In this document: piece after piece, positions 6,892-13,929 of the stretch
Layout: every line of letters begins with the position of its first letter
Numbering within the stretch: the stretch's first letter is position 1
Origin: Thiodiazotropha sp050305635
GTDB lineage: Bacteria > Pseudomonadota > Gammaproteobacteria > Chromatiales > Chromatiaceae
Length of the DNA stretch: 42,596 bases
Assembly (NCBI GenBank): GCA_050305635.1
Contig: JBNLFS010000094.1
Span: 1 to 42,596 of the forward strand
Direction: 5' to 3'
Made by a program: the position numbers and the translations under genes
Notes under the pieces: model-generated
The model's input: the letters and a program-made list of their open reading frames with translations, nothing else
What the model was told of the DNA's origin: nothing
Database searches by the model: none

Positions 6892-8208
6892 GTGTGCATT
6901 GAGCCGGAATGGGTGTTCGTGAATGGTCGGAATATGATTGTCGTTTCTGGTAACACCTATTCCACGGGAATTGGTTCAGGTACTATCCAGGTGCTTTCAG
7001 ATGATGATGACTTCGACATTGAGTTTCGCAGCGGCCCTCTGGATGGTCAAGCTGTGCAGGTCTATTTTGATACACATGGGCAATACTTTAATATCTCTCC
7101 GAATGCTCGGTCGGCAAGTTGTTACCAGAACGGGGCCAGTGAAGCCAGAGCGCAGTTGAGTTTTGAGCGGGCTTCTCTAAACGCGGGTGACTATACATGT
7201 CGAGATATTGATACTGGAAAAGATGTTATTCTCGCTATATCAATGGATGGACGTTATTCGCTAGGCAATACCCAGGGTACTTGGCATGCTATTGAAAGTA
7301 TCAAAGATTTTGAAACTACCGTTGTGTTTAGTGATGGTGCGCTTGATGGGGCTGAGATAGCCTACTATGAAACAGATGACAGCGGCATAAGTGAATTTGG
7401 TTATGTGACAACAGATGCCGATGGTCTTTTTGATAATGGATCATCGCAGGGGCCATCAACGCTGAATTGCTGGCGTGATGACGAACCGATCTCCGATCCT
7501 GTGTATGGAGCACAGGAGGCGCCACTACCAACGCCACCGACCGTTGCACTTTCCGGCCGTTATGTTCGCTCAGTATACTTTTATAGTGTAATGGATCTGT
7601 ATCACAGAGCGGACCATTTCTGGTTTGATGCTAATGGTTATGCTTATCGAGGTGAAACGCCATATACCGGTCTTGATTGCAGTCGTACACAACCGAATGG
7701 TTTGCCCTTTTGCGACACTTATCAATTCGATGGCAATACTCTGACATTCTTCTCCCCACTCGGGAATGAAATCGAAAGCTATTCAGTGGTTAATGAGAAT
7801 GGTCAAATCGTCGAGATTGGTGGTGAAAGCGCGAGATCTGCACGTCTCGCTTTACCCGATGATCTCTCGGGTGTCTGGTCAAACTATACGTGGTGGAACT
7901 ATGGCTGCTACGATGTTGGATACTGTAACAATGGCTATGAAGATCGAGTATATGCTTTCAATGACACTTCTCGATTTCTCTACACCATCGAGGGTATTCA
8001 TACACTGGGAGTCTCTACAATAGATGGTCCGGGATCAGCCTTTTCCTTTGGAAGCACTGATCTGAAAAGGGCGGGTCAGGCAAGCCTTAGTGGAACTACA
8101 ATGACATTGACATTTGATACCGGCGTTCAGACGAGATATTTCGTCGTTGTTATGAGCGATGGGAGTTTGGCAATCGATGGAAATGTGTATACTTTCGAGG
8201 GTCGATGA
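6892..8208 (+). CDS. Large beta-rich orphan protein, probably missing its original N-terminus
   Basis: The frame is open from 6877 to the TGA at 8206-8208. The best start available is GTG 6892 (438 residues); a GTG at 6919 or an ATG at 6934 would also serve. None has a good ribosome-binding site and no signal peptide is present, although the protein looks extracellular: acidic, cysteine-bearing, rich in Gly, Tyr, Trp and Asp. Two tandem modules can be seen: about 14-80 (SGNTYSTG...FRSGPLDGQAVQVYFDTHG) and about 108-185 (SMDGRYSLG...FSDGALDGAEIAYYETDD). Two further WFDANG/FDGNTLTF-type beta segments follow after a Pro-rich linker (APLPTPPT, about 209-216). I do not recognise the family. A 5' truncation or frameshift is likely. 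Confidence 0.5.
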   Translation: MCIEPEWVFVNGRNMIVVSGNTYSTGIGSGTIQVLSDDDDFDIEFRSGPLDGQAVQVYFDTHGQYFNISPNARSASCYQNGASEARAQLSFERASLNAGDYTCRDIDTGKDVILAISMDGRYSLGNTQGTWHAIESIKDFETTVVFSDGALDGAEIAYYETDDSGISEFGYVTTDADGLFDNGSSQGPSTLNCWRDDEPISDPVYGAQEAPLPTPPTVALSGRYVRSVYFYSVMDLYHRADHFWFDANGYAYRGETPYTGLDCSRTQPNGLPFCDTYQFDGNTLTFFSPLGNEIESYSVVNENGQIVEIGGESARSARLALPDDLSGVWSNYTWWNYGCYDVGYCNNGYEDRVYAFNDTSRFLYTIEGIHTLGVSTIDGPGSAFSFGSTDLKRAGQASLSGTTMTLTFDTGVQTRYFVVVMSDGSLAIDGNVYTFEGR

Positions 8209-8258
8209 AATGGATGATTGTTATATTTTATTTAGGAGTGATGCAGGCTCTTGGCAGT

Positions 8259-8389
8259 CTGTTAAAATTCGCTCAGACGAGTGCGAGACAAGGTGAAAGC
8301 CGCCGAAAAAGCGCAGTTTACTGGAGTAAATGAGCATTTTGAGGCGGTTTTCAACGCAAGACCGTACCGTCTGTGTAGAATTTCAACAG
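8259..8389. repeat. MITE-like element with terminal inverted repeats
   Basis: CTGTTAAAATTC (8259-8270) and GAATTTCAACAG (8378-8389) are inverted repeats with one mismatch, bounding a 131-bp non-coding element. The interior holds GAAAAAGCGC, TTTACTGGAGTAAA (a small hairpin) and TGAGCATTTTGAGGCGG. A degenerate copy of the interior is at about 35050-35144. Outside the element, 8390-8640 holds only a short dyad ACTATAG/CTATAGT (about 8448-8472). Confidence 0.6.
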
Positions 8390-8640
8390 CCTGTTAGGTT
8401 GGGCACTTAAGGGTAGGGGATTCGAGTGTGCGTTAGGCGAAATCAGAACTATAGTCCCTACTGCACTATAGTACACTTCAATCGTTGCCCCTACCGATAT
8501 TCTGCCACTCTTTCTTCTGCTATCGAAGATGATCAAATCAACAATCTTCCCAAAATATCCAGTGAAAATGTGTCATATCACTGAACTATACTGAGCATTC
8601 CGGGTGATTTGACACAACTCGCAACTATTTGTTTTACAGA

Positions 8641-8654
8641 ATGATTCATGTCAA
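8641..8654. promoter_or_regulatory. FNR/DNR-like binding site upstream of the NosL cluster
   Basis: ATGAT-TCAT-GTCAA matches 8 of 10 defined positions of the TTGAT-N4-ATCAA box used by FNR, ANR and the NO-responsive DNR/NNR regulators. Its centre is 8647.5. A TAGACT hexamer at 8678-8683 would put the transcript start near 8689, i.e. the box at -41.5, the classical class II activation position. The first start codon is at 8725. Confidence 0.5.
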
Positions 8655-8677
8655 TGAGAATGACGCCCTCATGTAGC

Positions 8678-8683
8678 TAGACT
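8678..8683 (+). promoter_or_regulatory. Candidate -10 element of the NosL-cluster promoter
   Basis: TAGACT matches the sigma70 -10 consensus at four of six positions including the first TA and last T. The spacing from the FNR-like dyad supports it; there is no -35 hexamer, as expected for an activator-dependent promoter. Confidence 0.35.
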
Positions 8684-8724
8684 ACCCGCATTCCCTGAGT
8701 CCGCGTGGGTCACCCGCCAACCTG

Positions 8725-9015
8725 ATGAGAAGAGCCAATCTGTTCCTCGCCTGTTTTGCCTTGCTGGGCATCGGATTTGCAGCAACATGGATAGATGCTG
8801 GCCGAGTCCGGATGACTTTGGCTGAGAAACAACACTCCACCCGGGATCTGGTCCTTCAACTAGGCTTGAGTGACCCTGCCTTGTTCACGGAGGCGAGGTA
8901 TACCCGGCATCCCAGTCTTGCGGATCTCAATTCGGCTTTTCAGGATCACCCCGGGGCTCTTGGGCATTTTCCCACCGGTTCGCTTCTGCAACCGCCTCGG
9001 AGCCTCGTGCCATGA
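8725..9015 (+). CDS. Small single-helix membrane or exported protein, first gene of the NosL cluster
   Basis: 96 residues: a short basic start (MRRAN), a hydrophobic helix at about 6-21 (LFLACFALLGIGFAATW), then a polar periplasmic part with LVLQLGLSDPALFTEARYTR, HPSLADLNSAF and HPGALGHFPTG. The hydrophobic segment could be an uncleaved anchor or a signal peptide. The stop overlaps the next start as ATGA, so it is translationally coupled to the ABC permease and is real despite a poor ribosome-binding site. I do not recognise a domain. Its position as leader gene of a permease-ATPase operon suggests a periplasm-facing partner of the transporter. Confidence 0.6.
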   Translation: MRRANLFLACFALLGIGFAATWIDAGRVRMTLAEKQHSTRDLVLQLGLSDPALFTEARYTRHPSLADLNSAFQDHPGALGHFPTGSLLQPPRSLVP

Positions 9016-10145
9016 TGCAGTTGTTGAGGCGTCAGAGGTACCTGATCGAGTACACGCTTTCGTCCCTGTTGCGACGTAAGGGTAAGAGTTTCGGTCTGTT
9101 GCTGGTCTATGCCCTGATCGTTTTCATGCTGGCGTCCGTGACCCTGTTCACCCATGCCCTGCGTTCTCAGGCCCAGTCCCTGCTCGAATCATCCCCGGAG
9201 ATCATCGTACAGCGTATTCTTGCCGGTCGCCAGGCACTGGTCCCAGAAGGCTACCTGGATAAAATCGGCCGTCTGCGGGGTGTCACGCGAAAGACGGGGC
9301 GTCTGTGGGGCTACTACTACGATCCTGCCGTGAAGGCGAATTATACGATTATGACGGGTGGTCAGGAGGCCTTGCCCCTGGATAGGATTCTGATCGGCTC
9401 GGGCATTGCCCGTACCCGGGGGTTGGGACTCGGGGACTATCTCACATTGCGCGACTCTCAGGGTGGTGCCTACAGTTTTCAGGTGGCTGAGATCCTCAAC
9501 CCGGAAACGGAGTTTATGAGTTCTGATCTTTTGCTCATGTCTCCGCAGGCTTTCCGCCGCCTGTTCGGAGTTCAGGAGGGGGTTTATACCGATCTGGTGT
9601 TGTCGGTACGAAATCCCAGAGAGGTGCGCAAGGTCGCGGAAAAACTCACCGAGCTACTCCCTGACAGTCGTCCGGTGCTGAAGGAGGAGATCCTGCGTAC
9701 CTATGACAGTGTCTTCTCCTGGCGACAGGGCGTTGTCTTTGTGTTGCTGGTTGGGGCGGTGCTTGCGTTCGTGATCTTTGCCTGGGACAAGGCCTCGGGT
9801 CTGAGCGCGGAGGAGAAGCGCGAGATCGGCATCCTCAAGGCGGTGGGTTGGGAAACCGCCGATGTCATGCGGATGAAGTTCTGGGAGGGTGCCATCATCT
9901 CCCTGACAGCCTTTCTGCTGGGTTATCTGTCGGCTTATGTTCATGTCTTTTATGCCTCCGCAACCCTGTTTGAACCGGTTCTGAAAGGTTGGGCGGTGCT
10001 CTATCCGAAATTTCAACTGCTGCCTACCGTGGATGGGTTGCAGGTGGCGACCTTGCTGTTCTTTACGGTGTTGCCTTATGTAGTGGCGACCATCATCCCG
10101 GTCTGGCGCACTTCGATCACCGATCCTGATGCGGTGATGCGGTGA
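9012..10145 (+). CDS. FtsX/MacB-type ABC transporter permease
   Basis: 377 residues. Helix 1 at about 27-48 (SFGLLLVYALIVFMLASVTLF), a large extracytoplasmic domain of about 190 residues, then three helices near 243-262, 293-314 and 345-366. Between helices 2 and 3 is the cytoplasmic coupling segment EEKREIGILKAVGWETADVM, the signature of FtsX-domain permeases of the LolCE/MacB class. Such permeases work by mechanotransmission on periplasmic or lipid substrates rather than classic import. Start ATG 9012 overlaps the previous stop; ATG 9015 is equally possible. The stop precedes the ATPase start by 4 nt. The partner genes suggest a role in maturation of a periplasmic metalloprotein. Confidence 0.85.
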   Translation: MMQLLRRQRYLIEYTLSSLLRRKGKSFGLLLVYALIVFMLASVTLFTHALRSQAQSLLESSPEIIVQRILAGRQALVPEGYLDKIGRLRGVTRKTGRLWGYYYDPAVKANYTIMTGGQEALPLDRILIGSGIARTRGLGLGDYLTLRDSQGGAYSFQVAEILNPETEFMSSDLLLMSPQAFRRLFGVQEGVYTDLVLSVRNPREVRKVAEKLTELLPDSRPVLKEEILRTYDSVFSWRQGVVFVLLVGAVLAFVIFAWDKASGLSAEEKREIGILKAVGWETADVMRMKFWEGAIISLTAFLLGYLSAYVHVFYASATLFEPVLKGWAVLYPKFQLLPTVDGLQVATLLFFTVLPYVVATIIPVWRTSITDPDAVMR

Positions 10146-10149
10146 TCCC

Positions 10150-10833
10150 ATGCTGATCGAACTCGACGATGTGCATAAGGCGTTCAACCAGGGTCGGCCC
10201 AATGAGTTCTGGGCGGTACGCGGTGTGTCGATTGATTTCGAGGCGAACCGCATCACCTGTCTGAATGGGGCCAGTGGATCCGGTAAAACCACCCTGCTAT
10301 CCATGGTGGGTTGTCTGTCCAGACCCACCCGGGGACGTATCCTGCTCGATGGGCGTGTGATCTCCGGACTCCCTGAACGCTTTCTTACAGATGTCAGGCG
10401 CCATACCTTTGGATTTATCTTTCAGCGCTTCAATCTGATTCCGGGCTTGAGCGTGTTGGAAAACGTCATGTTGCCCGCATACCCCCTGGGGCTGCCTTAC
10501 CCGAAGCTGCTGGCCTCTGCCCGTCAACTGCTGGATCGCTTCGATCTGTCATCGAAGTCGGATAACCCGGTGGAGTGGCTGTCCGGTGGTGAGGCTCAAC
10601 GGGTCGCCATCTGTCGCGCATTGATCAATGATCCCCAGGTGCTGATCGCAGATGAACCCACCGCCAATCTCGACAGCCGCTTGTCGGTTGAGTTCATGGG
10701 GCTGATGGCGGATCTGCGCAGCTCAGGTAAGACCGTGTTGATCTCAAGTCACGATCCCGAGGTGTTCGACTCACCGGTGGTCGATGAGATCGTGCGCATG
10801 CGTGATGGCGGTATCACGACCGGGGAAGGCTAG
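10150..10833 (+). CDS. ABC transporter ATP-binding protein (LolD/MacB type)
   Basis: 227 residues, the normal length for LolD-like ATPases. Walker A GASGSGKTT at 40-48 with K46, Q-loop FIFQRFNL, signature LSGGEAQR at 144-151, Walker B VLIADEPT with D168-E169, D-loop ANLDS, and the switch histidine in LISSHDPEVFD. It supplies ATP hydrolysis for the FtsX-type permease encoded just upstream and acts at the cytoplasmic face. The stop is 3 nt from the next start. All catalytic residues are intact. Confidence 0.9.
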   Translation: MLIELDDVHKAFNQGRPNEFWAVRGVSIDFEANRITCLNGASGSGKTTLLSMVGCLSRPTRGRILLDGRVISGLPERFLTDVRRHTFGFIFQRFNLIPGLSVLENVMLPAYPLGLPYPKLLASARQLLDRFDLSSKSDNPVEWLSGGEAQRVAICRALINDPQVLIADEPTANLDSRLSVEFMGLMADLRSSGKTVLISSHDPEVFDSPVVDEIVRMRDGGITTGEG

Positions 10834-10836
10834 ACG

Positions 10837-11844
10837 ATGCTGCTGAATCCCGCGATCATGGCTCTGCTGCTGGTTTCAATGGTTGACACCTTGATGGTGC
10901 TGATGGCGTCTGTGTTCGCCGTGCAGGTGCTGCTTCATTGGGATATCGACAGCGGTACGGAACGCCAACTGCGTCTCGAGCGCCGAACCTATCTGATCTC
11001 CACCTTGTTGATCTGGACCTTTACCTTTGAGCTGCTCTCCCTGCTGCTGTTTGTCTACAATGCGGAATCCCTGTCGGGGCAGTTTGTTGGGGCGATGTGC
11101 GCCACCGGTGTGTTGAACGTCAATGCCTGGGGTTGGCCGACCCTGTTTATCAAGATTGGGGTGTTTTTCTTCGGCGCCCTCTGGCTGACCCTCAACTACA
11201 TCGACAATCGGGGCTACGACTATCCACTGATCCGTTACAAATACGGTCTGCTGCTACTGGCGCTGCCCCTTGTGGTGGCGGAACTCATTTTCCAGGGGGA
11301 GTTCTTTCTCGGCATGGATCCCCAGGTGATCACCTCCTGCTGCGGTACTCTGTTTTCCGCGGATGCCGAGGGGGTGGCTGCCGAGGTGTCCGGTCTGGCG
11401 CCGGACCGCGCGTTGATCCTGTTGAGCCTCTCCGGGGTGCTGGTGATCGGTAGTGGCTTGTGGGTGTTGCTGCGGGGACGCACGGGTTGGTTGCTGTCAC
11501 TCTGTGGAACCCTTGCGTTCGTGGTGGCGCTGGTGAGCATCGTCTCCTTCCTGGCGCTGTATATCTATGAGCATCCGCATCATCACTGCCCGTTCTGTAT
11601 CCTCAAGTCGGGTTATGACTATATCGGTTACATGCTCTATCTGCCCCTGTTTCTCGGGGCTGCTCTGGCGTTGAGTGCGGGGGTGGTGACACCCTGGCGG
11701 GAGCTGCCGAGTCTGCGCTCCACGGTGATTCGCATGGCGCCCCGGTTGGGGGGCTTGGCGCTGCTGTTTTTCCTGATGTTTTATCTGTTTTCGGTGGTTG
11801 TGGTATGGCGGTCCAATCTCACGATGGAGGGTGTCTGGTGGTAG
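10837..11844 (+). CDS. Eight-helix membrane protein with conserved-looking Cys/His metal motifs, NosL-cluster specific
   Basis: 335 residues with about eight hydrophobic helices and no domain I can name. Striking polar motifs lie at helix ends: C88 in MCATGVLNVNAWGW, the pair C168-C169 in ITSCCGTLF, and EHPHHHCPFCILK at 245-257 with H246, H248-H250, C251 and C254. The last is a CxxC next to four histidines, well suited to a metal such as copper, or to thiol redox. It sits between the ABC ATPase and a TlpA-like lipoprotein and overlaps the latter by 7 nt, so it belongs to the same operon. A role as membrane electron carrier or metal handler is inferred from motif and context only. Confidence 0.7.
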   Translation: MLLNPAIMALLLVSMVDTLMVLMASVFAVQVLLHWDIDSGTERQLRLERRTYLISTLLIWTFTFELLSLLLFVYNAESLSGQFVGAMCATGVLNVNAWGWPTLFIKIGVFFFGALWLTLNYIDNRGYDYPLIRYKYGLLLLALPLVVAELIFQGEFFLGMDPQVITSCCGTLFSADAEGVAAEVSGLAPDRALILLSLSGVLVIGSGLWVLLRGRTGWLLSLCGTLAFVVALVSIVSFLALYIYEHPHHHCPFCILKSGYDYIGYMLYLPLFLGAALALSAGVVTPWRELPSLRSTVIRMAPRLGGLALLFFLMFYLFSVVVVWRSNLTMEGVWW

Positions 11845-12341
11845 TGCGCCGTGCAGTGGGTCTGTTGCTGATGGTCGGGCTGATCCTGATGTCAGGATGT
11901 GGTGGTTCCGATTCCTCGGGTCTGGCGAAAGGGGCGGCAACCCCCCGCTTTGAACTGCAACGCCTGGAAGGCGGGGTGAGCCGTTTTCCCGAGGATTTCG
12001 CGGGTCAGGTCGTGGTGATCCGTTTCTGGGCGGACTGGTGTCCGTTTTGTGAAAGCGAGATGAAAGCGATCGAACCGGTTTATAACAAATACCGGGACAA
12101 GGGGCTGAGGATACTCGCCCTGAACGTCCGGCAGGACCAGAAAACGGCAGCGGCATTCATTCAGAAGTTGGGTATCAGCTACGACACCCTGCTCGATCAG
12201 GAGGGTGCCGTGGCGAGGGCCTATGGGGTCATCGGCTTGCCCACCACGTTCATACTCGATCGGCAAGGGCACCTGGCCACGCGCATTTTGGGTGAGTCTT
12301 CCGCGGAGTTGTTCGAACAACTGGTGAGCGATCAGCTTTGA
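11838..12341 (+). CDS. TlpA/ResA-like thioredoxin-fold lipoprotein
   Basis: 167 residues from GTG 11838, chosen because GGAGG (11826-11830) lies 7 nt upstream and the resulting start MVVRRAV gives a clean lipoprotein signal peptide; an upstream in-frame ATG at 11805 would add 11 residues inside the previous gene. The lipobox LMSGC puts the lipidated cysteine at 21. The mature part is a redoxin domain with FWADWCPFCESE (active site CPFC), NVRQDQ, and the cis-proline loop GLPTTFILD. Such proteins are membrane-tethered periplasmic disulfide reductases for cytochrome c haem sites or Cu-site cysteines. Here the redox partner is probably the SafE/DsbD-like protein encoded immediately downstream (4-nt overlap). 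Confidence 0.85.
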   Translation: MVVRRAVGLLLMVGLILMSGCGGSDSSGLAKGAATPRFELQRLEGGVSRFPEDFAGQVVVIRFWADWCPFCESEMKAIEPVYNKYRDKGLRILALNVRQDQKTAAAFIQKLGISYDTLLDQEGAVARAYGVIGLPTTFILDRQGHLATRILGESSAELFEQLVSDQL

Positions 12342-13015
12342 ACGAAATCTCCCTGAGTATCGCCTTTTCCACCGGCATCTTTGGCAGTTTCCACTGTCTG
12401 GGCATGTGCGGCGGTATCAATGGGGGGTATTTCATTCATGCCCGGCCCCGGGACCGTCTCAAGACTGTTGTGACGTTTCACGCCACTAGGGTGGCGATCT
12501 ACACCCTGCTTGGCGTCAGTGGGGCGGTGCTCGGGCATGTGCTGGTGCAAAGTGGTTTCATCGGGAAAACCCAAGGCATTCTGATGATTGTCGCCGGAGT
12601 GCTGGTCGCTCTGCTCGGTTTGCAGATGCTCGGTGCGTTCAGCGGCCTTCGAAAGAGCGAAGCACCGCAACGGCTCGAAGTGCCCCTCTCGTCACTGACT
12701 CAATCGCTTCCCGGATGGCGCGCATATCTGGCAGGTGCATTCAACGGTTTGGTGCCCTGCAGCCTGGTTTTTTCCGTGGCGGTGAAGGCGGCGGCCACGG
12801 CGGATCCCTGGCGTGCTGGAATGTTGATGTTGAGCTTCGGTGCGGGAACCTTGCCGTCCATGGTGATGGTGTCTTTACTCGGTGCCTGGATCGGTTCCGG
12901 TGTACGGGGTTGGTTGACCCGTGCCGCGGGTGTCGGCGTGGTGTTGCTGGGTTTGTGGACGGTCTACGAGGGTCTGATTTTCTACGATGTCATGCGGGGG
13001 CTGGCCAACTGGTGA
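12338..13015 (+). CDS. SafE/TauE-like membrane protein of the DsbD/UreH superfamily
   Basis: 225 residues with six membrane segments. Helix 1 ends in GSFHCLGMCGG (16-26; H19, C20, M23, C24), and helix 4 starts NGLVPCSLVFS with C141. A cysteine in each half is the arrangement of CcdA/DsbD-like thiol carriers, and HCxGMCGG is typical of the branch found with copper-oxidase and nitrous-oxide-reductase genes. The start codon appears to be TTG 12338, overlapping the TlpA-like stop (TTGA); no ATG is available nearby. Probable job: moving reducing equivalents, or copper, across the inner membrane to the TlpA-like and NosL proteins. It is the last gene before a long inverted repeat. Confidence 0.75.
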   Translation: MNEISLSIAFSTGIFGSFHCLGMCGGINGGYFIHARPRDRLKTVVTFHATRVAIYTLLGVSGAVLGHVLVQSGFIGKTQGILMIVAGVLVALLGLQMLGAFSGLRKSEAPQRLEVPLSSLTQSLPGWRAYLAGAFNGLVPCSLVFSVAVKAAATADPWRAGMLMLSFGAGTLPSMVMVSLLGAWIGSGVRGWLTRAAGVGVVLLGLWTVYEGLIFYDVMRGLANW

Positions 13016-13029
13016 TTTTTTTAATTTTT

Positions 13030-13130
13030 AATTTTGAATTGAGGTGTTCGCTACGCTCACGATTTTTTTGTTTACACCGGGGGTGAAGGGATAAAAACCG
13101 TGAGCGTAGCGAACACCTCAATTCAAAATT
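13030..13130. repeat. Large inverted repeat: 32-bp perfect arms, 37-nt spacer
   Basis: Arms 13030-13061 and 13099-13130 are exact reverse complements; each contains GAGGTGTTCGCTACGCTCAC or its complement plus an AT-rich flank (AATTTTGAATT). Further AATTT/AAATT motifs extend imperfect pairing outside. It lies between the SafE-like gene and the Tat-signal NosL gene. It could terminate, attenuate or stabilise the mRNA, or be a small palindromic mobile element. Confidence 0.8.
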
Positions 13131-13185
13131 TAGAATTTAAAATTCAAAATTCAAGTTACAGTGGTAAACAACAGGAGAAAACACG

Positions 13186-13869
13186 ATGTGTGATGATCAC
13201 AAAATGGATCGAAGAAAAATGCTGAAGGTACTCTCGGTCGCGGGTCTGGCGGGTGTGTCAGGCACGGCCCTGGCCGGTCCCGGCGTCGGGGTCATGGTTC
13301 CCGGTAAGGGTTGGGTGAAATCCACGGGCGCCGCCTGCGAAGGTGATGGCACCCCGTTGCAGTTCATCCCCAAGACCGCGCCGGATGACAAGCCCCTGGA
13401 AAATGAGTTGGAAAAGTATGCAGCCTGTCCCTATTGCGGTATGGACCGCACCAAGTGGCACCACAGCCGTCACCTGGTTCACTATGATGACGGTCTGGTG
13501 GACGGGACCTGTTCCATCCACTGCATGGCGATCAGTCTTTCGTTGAACATCGATCGGGGACCGAAGGCCATCTATGCCGCGGATTTCGGTTCCAGCGAGG
13601 CGATCAAACCCCTGGTGAACGTGGACGAGGCCCATTACCTGATGGGTTCGAAACTCAAAGGCACCATGACCGCGCACAGCAAGATGGCGTTTGCCTCGGA
13701 AGCGGCGGCAAAGCAGGCCATGGCTGAGAACGGCGGGGAACTGGTGAATTTCGATGCAGCCTTGAGCGATGCCTACCTGGGTATGGCTAAGGACACCATG
13801 ATGGTGCGCAAAATGCGCCTTGAACGACGACAGCGCATGATGGAAAAGATGAAGCAACAGCAAGGATAA
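13186..13869 (+). CDS. NosL-family protein with Tat-like signal, long variant
   Basis: 227 residues. The N-terminus DRRKMLKVLSVAGLAG (8-23) is a twin-arginine signal, with likely cleavage after ALA at 30. The mature protein has CPYCGMDR (C81, C84, M86), the Cys-x-x-Cys-Gly-Met core of NosL, then HLVHYDDGLVDGTCSIHC with extra cysteines, and a C-terminal basic/Met/Gln-rich helix (about 205-227). NosL binds Cu(I) and delivers it to nitrous oxide reductase. This version is longer than usual, carries extra Cys/Met/His residues, and is apparently Tat-exported rather than lipidated, so it may act as a soluble copper carrier or sensor. AGGAG is about 10 nt before the ATG. Confidence 0.75.
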   Translation: MCDDHKMDRRKMLKVLSVAGLAGVSGTALAGPGVGVMVPGKGWVKSTGAACEGDGTPLQFIPKTAPDDKPLENELEKYAACPYCGMDRTKWHHSRHLVHYDDGLVDGTCSIHCMAISLSLNIDRGPKAIYAADFGSSEAIKPLVNVDEAHYLMGSKLKGTMTAHSKMAFASEAAAKQAMAENGGELVNFDAALSDAYLGMAKDTMMVRKMRLERRQRMMEKMKQQQG

Positions 13870-13929
13870 TGCGGGTGACATCCGGCGGACGACGGTTCGC
13901 CGGATGACCACGCTCAACCCGAGAAAAAG

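Noticed and set aside
8351..8536. 61-codon minus-strand frame overlapping the MITE-like element
   Set aside because: Runs out of the repeat into non-coding DNA; no protein-like features.
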